From JBKBXU01 sp046313675 (GTDB taxonomy: Bacteria; Bacteroidota; Bacteroidia; Cytophagales; Cytophagaceae), in the NCBI GenBank assembly GCA_046313675.1, contig JBKBXU010000064.1:1-16751 (forward strand): a stretch of 16,751 nucleotides of DNA, read 5' to 3'. Shown here in pieces: positions 16,101 through 16,751 of this stretch. A program made the position numbers and the translations under genes. Each line of letters starts with the position of its first letter. Within the stretch, counting starts at the first letter, position 1. The notes beneath the pieces were generated by a model. The model saw only the letters and a list, made by a program, of their open reading frames with translations. It was not told the origin of the DNA and searched no databases.

Positions 16101-16200
16101 TGGCGGACTTCTATCATCTTTAATTTTGACTGTGTTTTTAGTGCCTATGGTCTATTATTTAGTTGACACAGCGAAAGAAAAAATAAATCGTAAAAAATAA
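13108..16200 (+). CDS. RND-family multidrug efflux permease (HAE1/AcrB type)
   Basis: A 1030-residue proton-driven inner-membrane pump with the AcrB topology of 12 transmembrane helices and two large periplasmic loops. The N-terminus ITEISIKRPSLIIVLFS is the usual first helix. Helix 4 contains GILVDDAVVVLENI with Asp401 and Asp402, the proton-relay pair of HAE1 pumps. Lys931 in the GLVVKNAILIVDF helix is the matching partner. Heavy-metal pumps (HME, CusA) instead carry a GxMVDAA-type helix, so this is a drug/organic-substrate or signal-molecule exporter by motif. Length is typical (~1030-1050). It operates with the adaptor and TolC encoded just upstream. Confidence 0.96.
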   Translation: MNITEISIKRPSLIIVLFSVFTLLGFIGYKNLSYELMPDFNQPVVVIKTVYPGAEPNEVETSVSRKIEDALSNLEGVDYLVTKSLPNASIIIANLKYGTDLDKTMQDAQRYIDNIRKDLPQDILSPVMSKVSPNDLPIMSISATSNLSATEFYQKMKDDYLPQIQQIKGVAEITILGGEEREIQVKINQEKLKLYKISMIQVVEAINRSGLDLPAGKVQTEKENYSVRLTGKFTSLEDIKNVQVAMPVLGSPVYVKDVADVIDGIKETTSISRYNGKNGIGLLLKKQGDANAVDVSKLVREKFKSIEQQNASSGVEFIIADDSTDNTIAAVNSVVFDLILAVILVSLVMLLFLRSFRNSLIVIVAIPTSLVTAFAVMWLLGYTLNLMTLLAMSLIIGILVDDAVVVLENIQKHLDRGKDKRTAAMDGRMEIGFAALSITLVDVVVFLPILFLQVFVADMLKQFSVVVVTSTLTSLLVGFTLTPWLASRIGKKEDLQPTNFFNRFLLWFEHQLENFTNWYGRQLEWVLSHKLIFTGIVLLLFVMTLGIMKQGIIGKELISTGDQGKFRMALEFDKSTSIQHNNLIAQKIETYIIQQPEVATVFSNIGGPSTGIGSLGVGSANKTEFTIQLKSKKELKNLPTEGFMKKLREELKTKFPSINYSMAALGLIPRSAPIEITLSGSNLNQMMKSGNELKAIIEKIPGADNVRLSVEAGSPEYKIIPDKDKMQRLGLTTAYVGLNLRTALTGNDDATLTENGTEYPVRIWLAEFSRQNFEDVQQLSIINPSGLPMEISQFATVEQDNSPSLLERKDRQPAITLTADALGRPSGTVADDVVAYLKENPLPKGIQMTWGSDIKRQNDSFGALGSVLLISFLLIYLIMVALYDNFVYPFVVLFSIPVAAIGAFFALNLSLSNLSLFALLGLIMLMGLVVKNAILIVDFTNQLKAEGKHFKEALIIAGKGRMRPILMTTLSMVVGMLPIAMATGTAAEWKNGLAWVIIGGLLSSLILTVFLVPMVYYLVDTAKEKINRKK

Positions 16201-16205
16201 TTGAA

Positions 16206-16655
16206 ATGAAAATAACAATCATAACACTACTCGCATTTGCGTTATCACTCACACTTTATTCATTTGCCAAACCGAATGCAAAAACATTATCCTTAACAAT
16301 TGAGGTAAAGAATTTACGGAATGAAAAAGGAGTAGCTCAATTTGCACTTTATAACAAAGACGGCTCAATCCCGGATGAAGATTATGAAAACTATTACAAA
16401 ATTGTAAAAGGCGAAATTGTGAATGGTTCATCAACAATTACTTTTAAAAACATTCCATCTGGAAAATATGCTGTTAACATTTTACACGATGAAAACAAAA
16501 ATGGCAAAATTGACAAAGGATTTATTTTGCCGATAGAAGGTATTGGTTTCTCAAATTTTCGATCAATTGGCTTGACAAACAGACCTAATTTTTCAAAAGC
16601 AAGTTTTGAGTTGAAAGAAAACAAGACAATTAATGTAAAGGTGATTTATATGTAA
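16206..16655 (+). CDS. DUF2141-domain secreted protein
   Basis: A 149-residue protein with an N-terminal signal peptide (residues ~1-21, ITLLAFALSLTLYSFA) followed by a DUF2141 domain. Signature segments include LTIEVKNLRNEKGVAQFALYN at the start, then IPSGKYAVNILHDENKNGKIDKGF and LPIEGIGFSNF in the middle, all well conserved in this Bacteroidota-dominated family. It is probably periplasmic or surface-exposed; a direct function is not established. The Asp-rich HDENKNGKID stretch resembles a calcium-binding loop. It begins 5 nt after the pump stop, closes the operon and lies 8 nt upstream of structured element B. Confidence 0.92.
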   Translation: MKITIITLLAFALSLTLYSFAKPNAKTLSLTIEVKNLRNEKGVAQFALYNKDGSIPDEDYENYYKIVKGEIVNGSSTITFKNIPSGKYAVNILHDENKNGKIDKGFILPIEGIGFSNFRSIGLTNRPNFSKASFELKENKTINVKVIYM

Positions 16656-16663
16656 AACATTTA

Positions 16664-16751
16664 AGCCATCGCACAGGTGTAAGCACATTTGCAATTCGCA
16701 CAAGCCAACGCACAGACCAAAAATTGCAAAAGAGCTTACACCTTTACCACC
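16664..16751. repeat. Structured palindromic element B (right of efflux operon)
   Basis: The same design as element A in the same orientation. AGCC-N4-CACA (16664-16675) is followed by an outer 9-bp stem GGTGTAAGC (16676-16684) with GCTTACACC (16734-16742). An unpaired ACA (16685-16687) opposes AGA (16731-16733). An inner 9-bp stem TTTGCAATT (16688-16696) pairs with AATTGCAAA (16722-16730). The loop holds CACAA-N-CC-N4-CACAG (16699-16715), and the right end TTTACCACC reaches the window edge. The stems differ in sequence from those of element A but are fully complementary. The element starts 9 nt after the stop of the last gene. Confidence 0.88.

Noticed and set aside
13108..16200. Heavy-metal (CusA-type) RND pump
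   Set aside because: Helix 4 carries the Asp-Asp pair (401/402) typical of HAE1 pumps, and the HME signature is absent.
16676..16742. Element B as a rho-independent terminator of the operon
   Set aside because: The stem is interrupted by an internal loop, has a 25-nt apical loop and is not followed by a T-run. Element A, with the same design, lies upstream of the promoter, which does not fit a terminator role.

Overview
The window looks like the chromosome of a member of the Bacteroidota, probably a free-living Cytophagales- or Flavobacteria-like organism. The signs are a secreted PKD-repeat protein ending in a type IX secretion (T9SS type A) sorting domain, DUF4139 and DUF2141 proteins, AT-rich leaders without strong Shine-Dalgarno sequences, and -7 boxes of the Bacteroidota form TAnnTTTG. 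Species-level placement is not possible from sequence alone.

Region 1 (1-7769) is ordinary-looking chromosome of moderate GC. It holds the end of an unidentified protein directly abutting a SIMPL-domain (DUF541) envelope protein; a large secreted protein with seven tandem PKD-like repeats preceded by a long perfect-looking hairpin; a bidirectional terminator; a divergent DUF4139 (MuiA-like) protein; a malate/lactate-type Ldh-family dehydrogenase; a small lipoprotein; and an ArsC/Spx-family reductase. GC-rich, non-coding, repeat-like sequence fills the gaps after the Ldh gene and after the arsC-like gene.

Region 2 (7770-8509) carries no convincing gene. It goes from GC-rich repeat-like sequence into AT-rich sequence with several inverted repeats. 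Near its right end is a structured palindromic element (element A, 8311-8400), followed by a good promoter and a palindromic operator candidate.

Region 3 (8510-16655) is one tight, co-directional operon of nine genes with gaps of 0-14 nt: a 4-TM protein, a TetR regulator, a second 4-TM protein, a His-rich lipoprotein, a cupin, then TolC, a membrane-fusion adaptor and an HAE1-type RND pump, and finally a DUF2141 protein. The TetR protein probably controls the whole operon from the operator at 8474-8491, and TolC, adaptor and RND pump would form a tripartite exporter. Its base composition is visibly more AT-rich than region 1.

The most notable discovery is that the operon is bracketed by two elements (A at 8311-8400, B at 16664-16751) in the same orientation. 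They share fixed unpaired blocks (AGCC-N4-CACA on the left flank, an ACA/AGA internal loop, a CACAA-N-CC-N4-CACAG apical loop, and a TACC(C)ACC right end), but their stems have different sequences that remain fully self-complementary. This covariation, with DNA-level direct-repeat placement around a foreign-looking operon, suggests a structure-recognised recombination site family resembling integron attC in principle but without its consensus boxes. The operon may therefore be a mobile cassette of about 8.35 kb.
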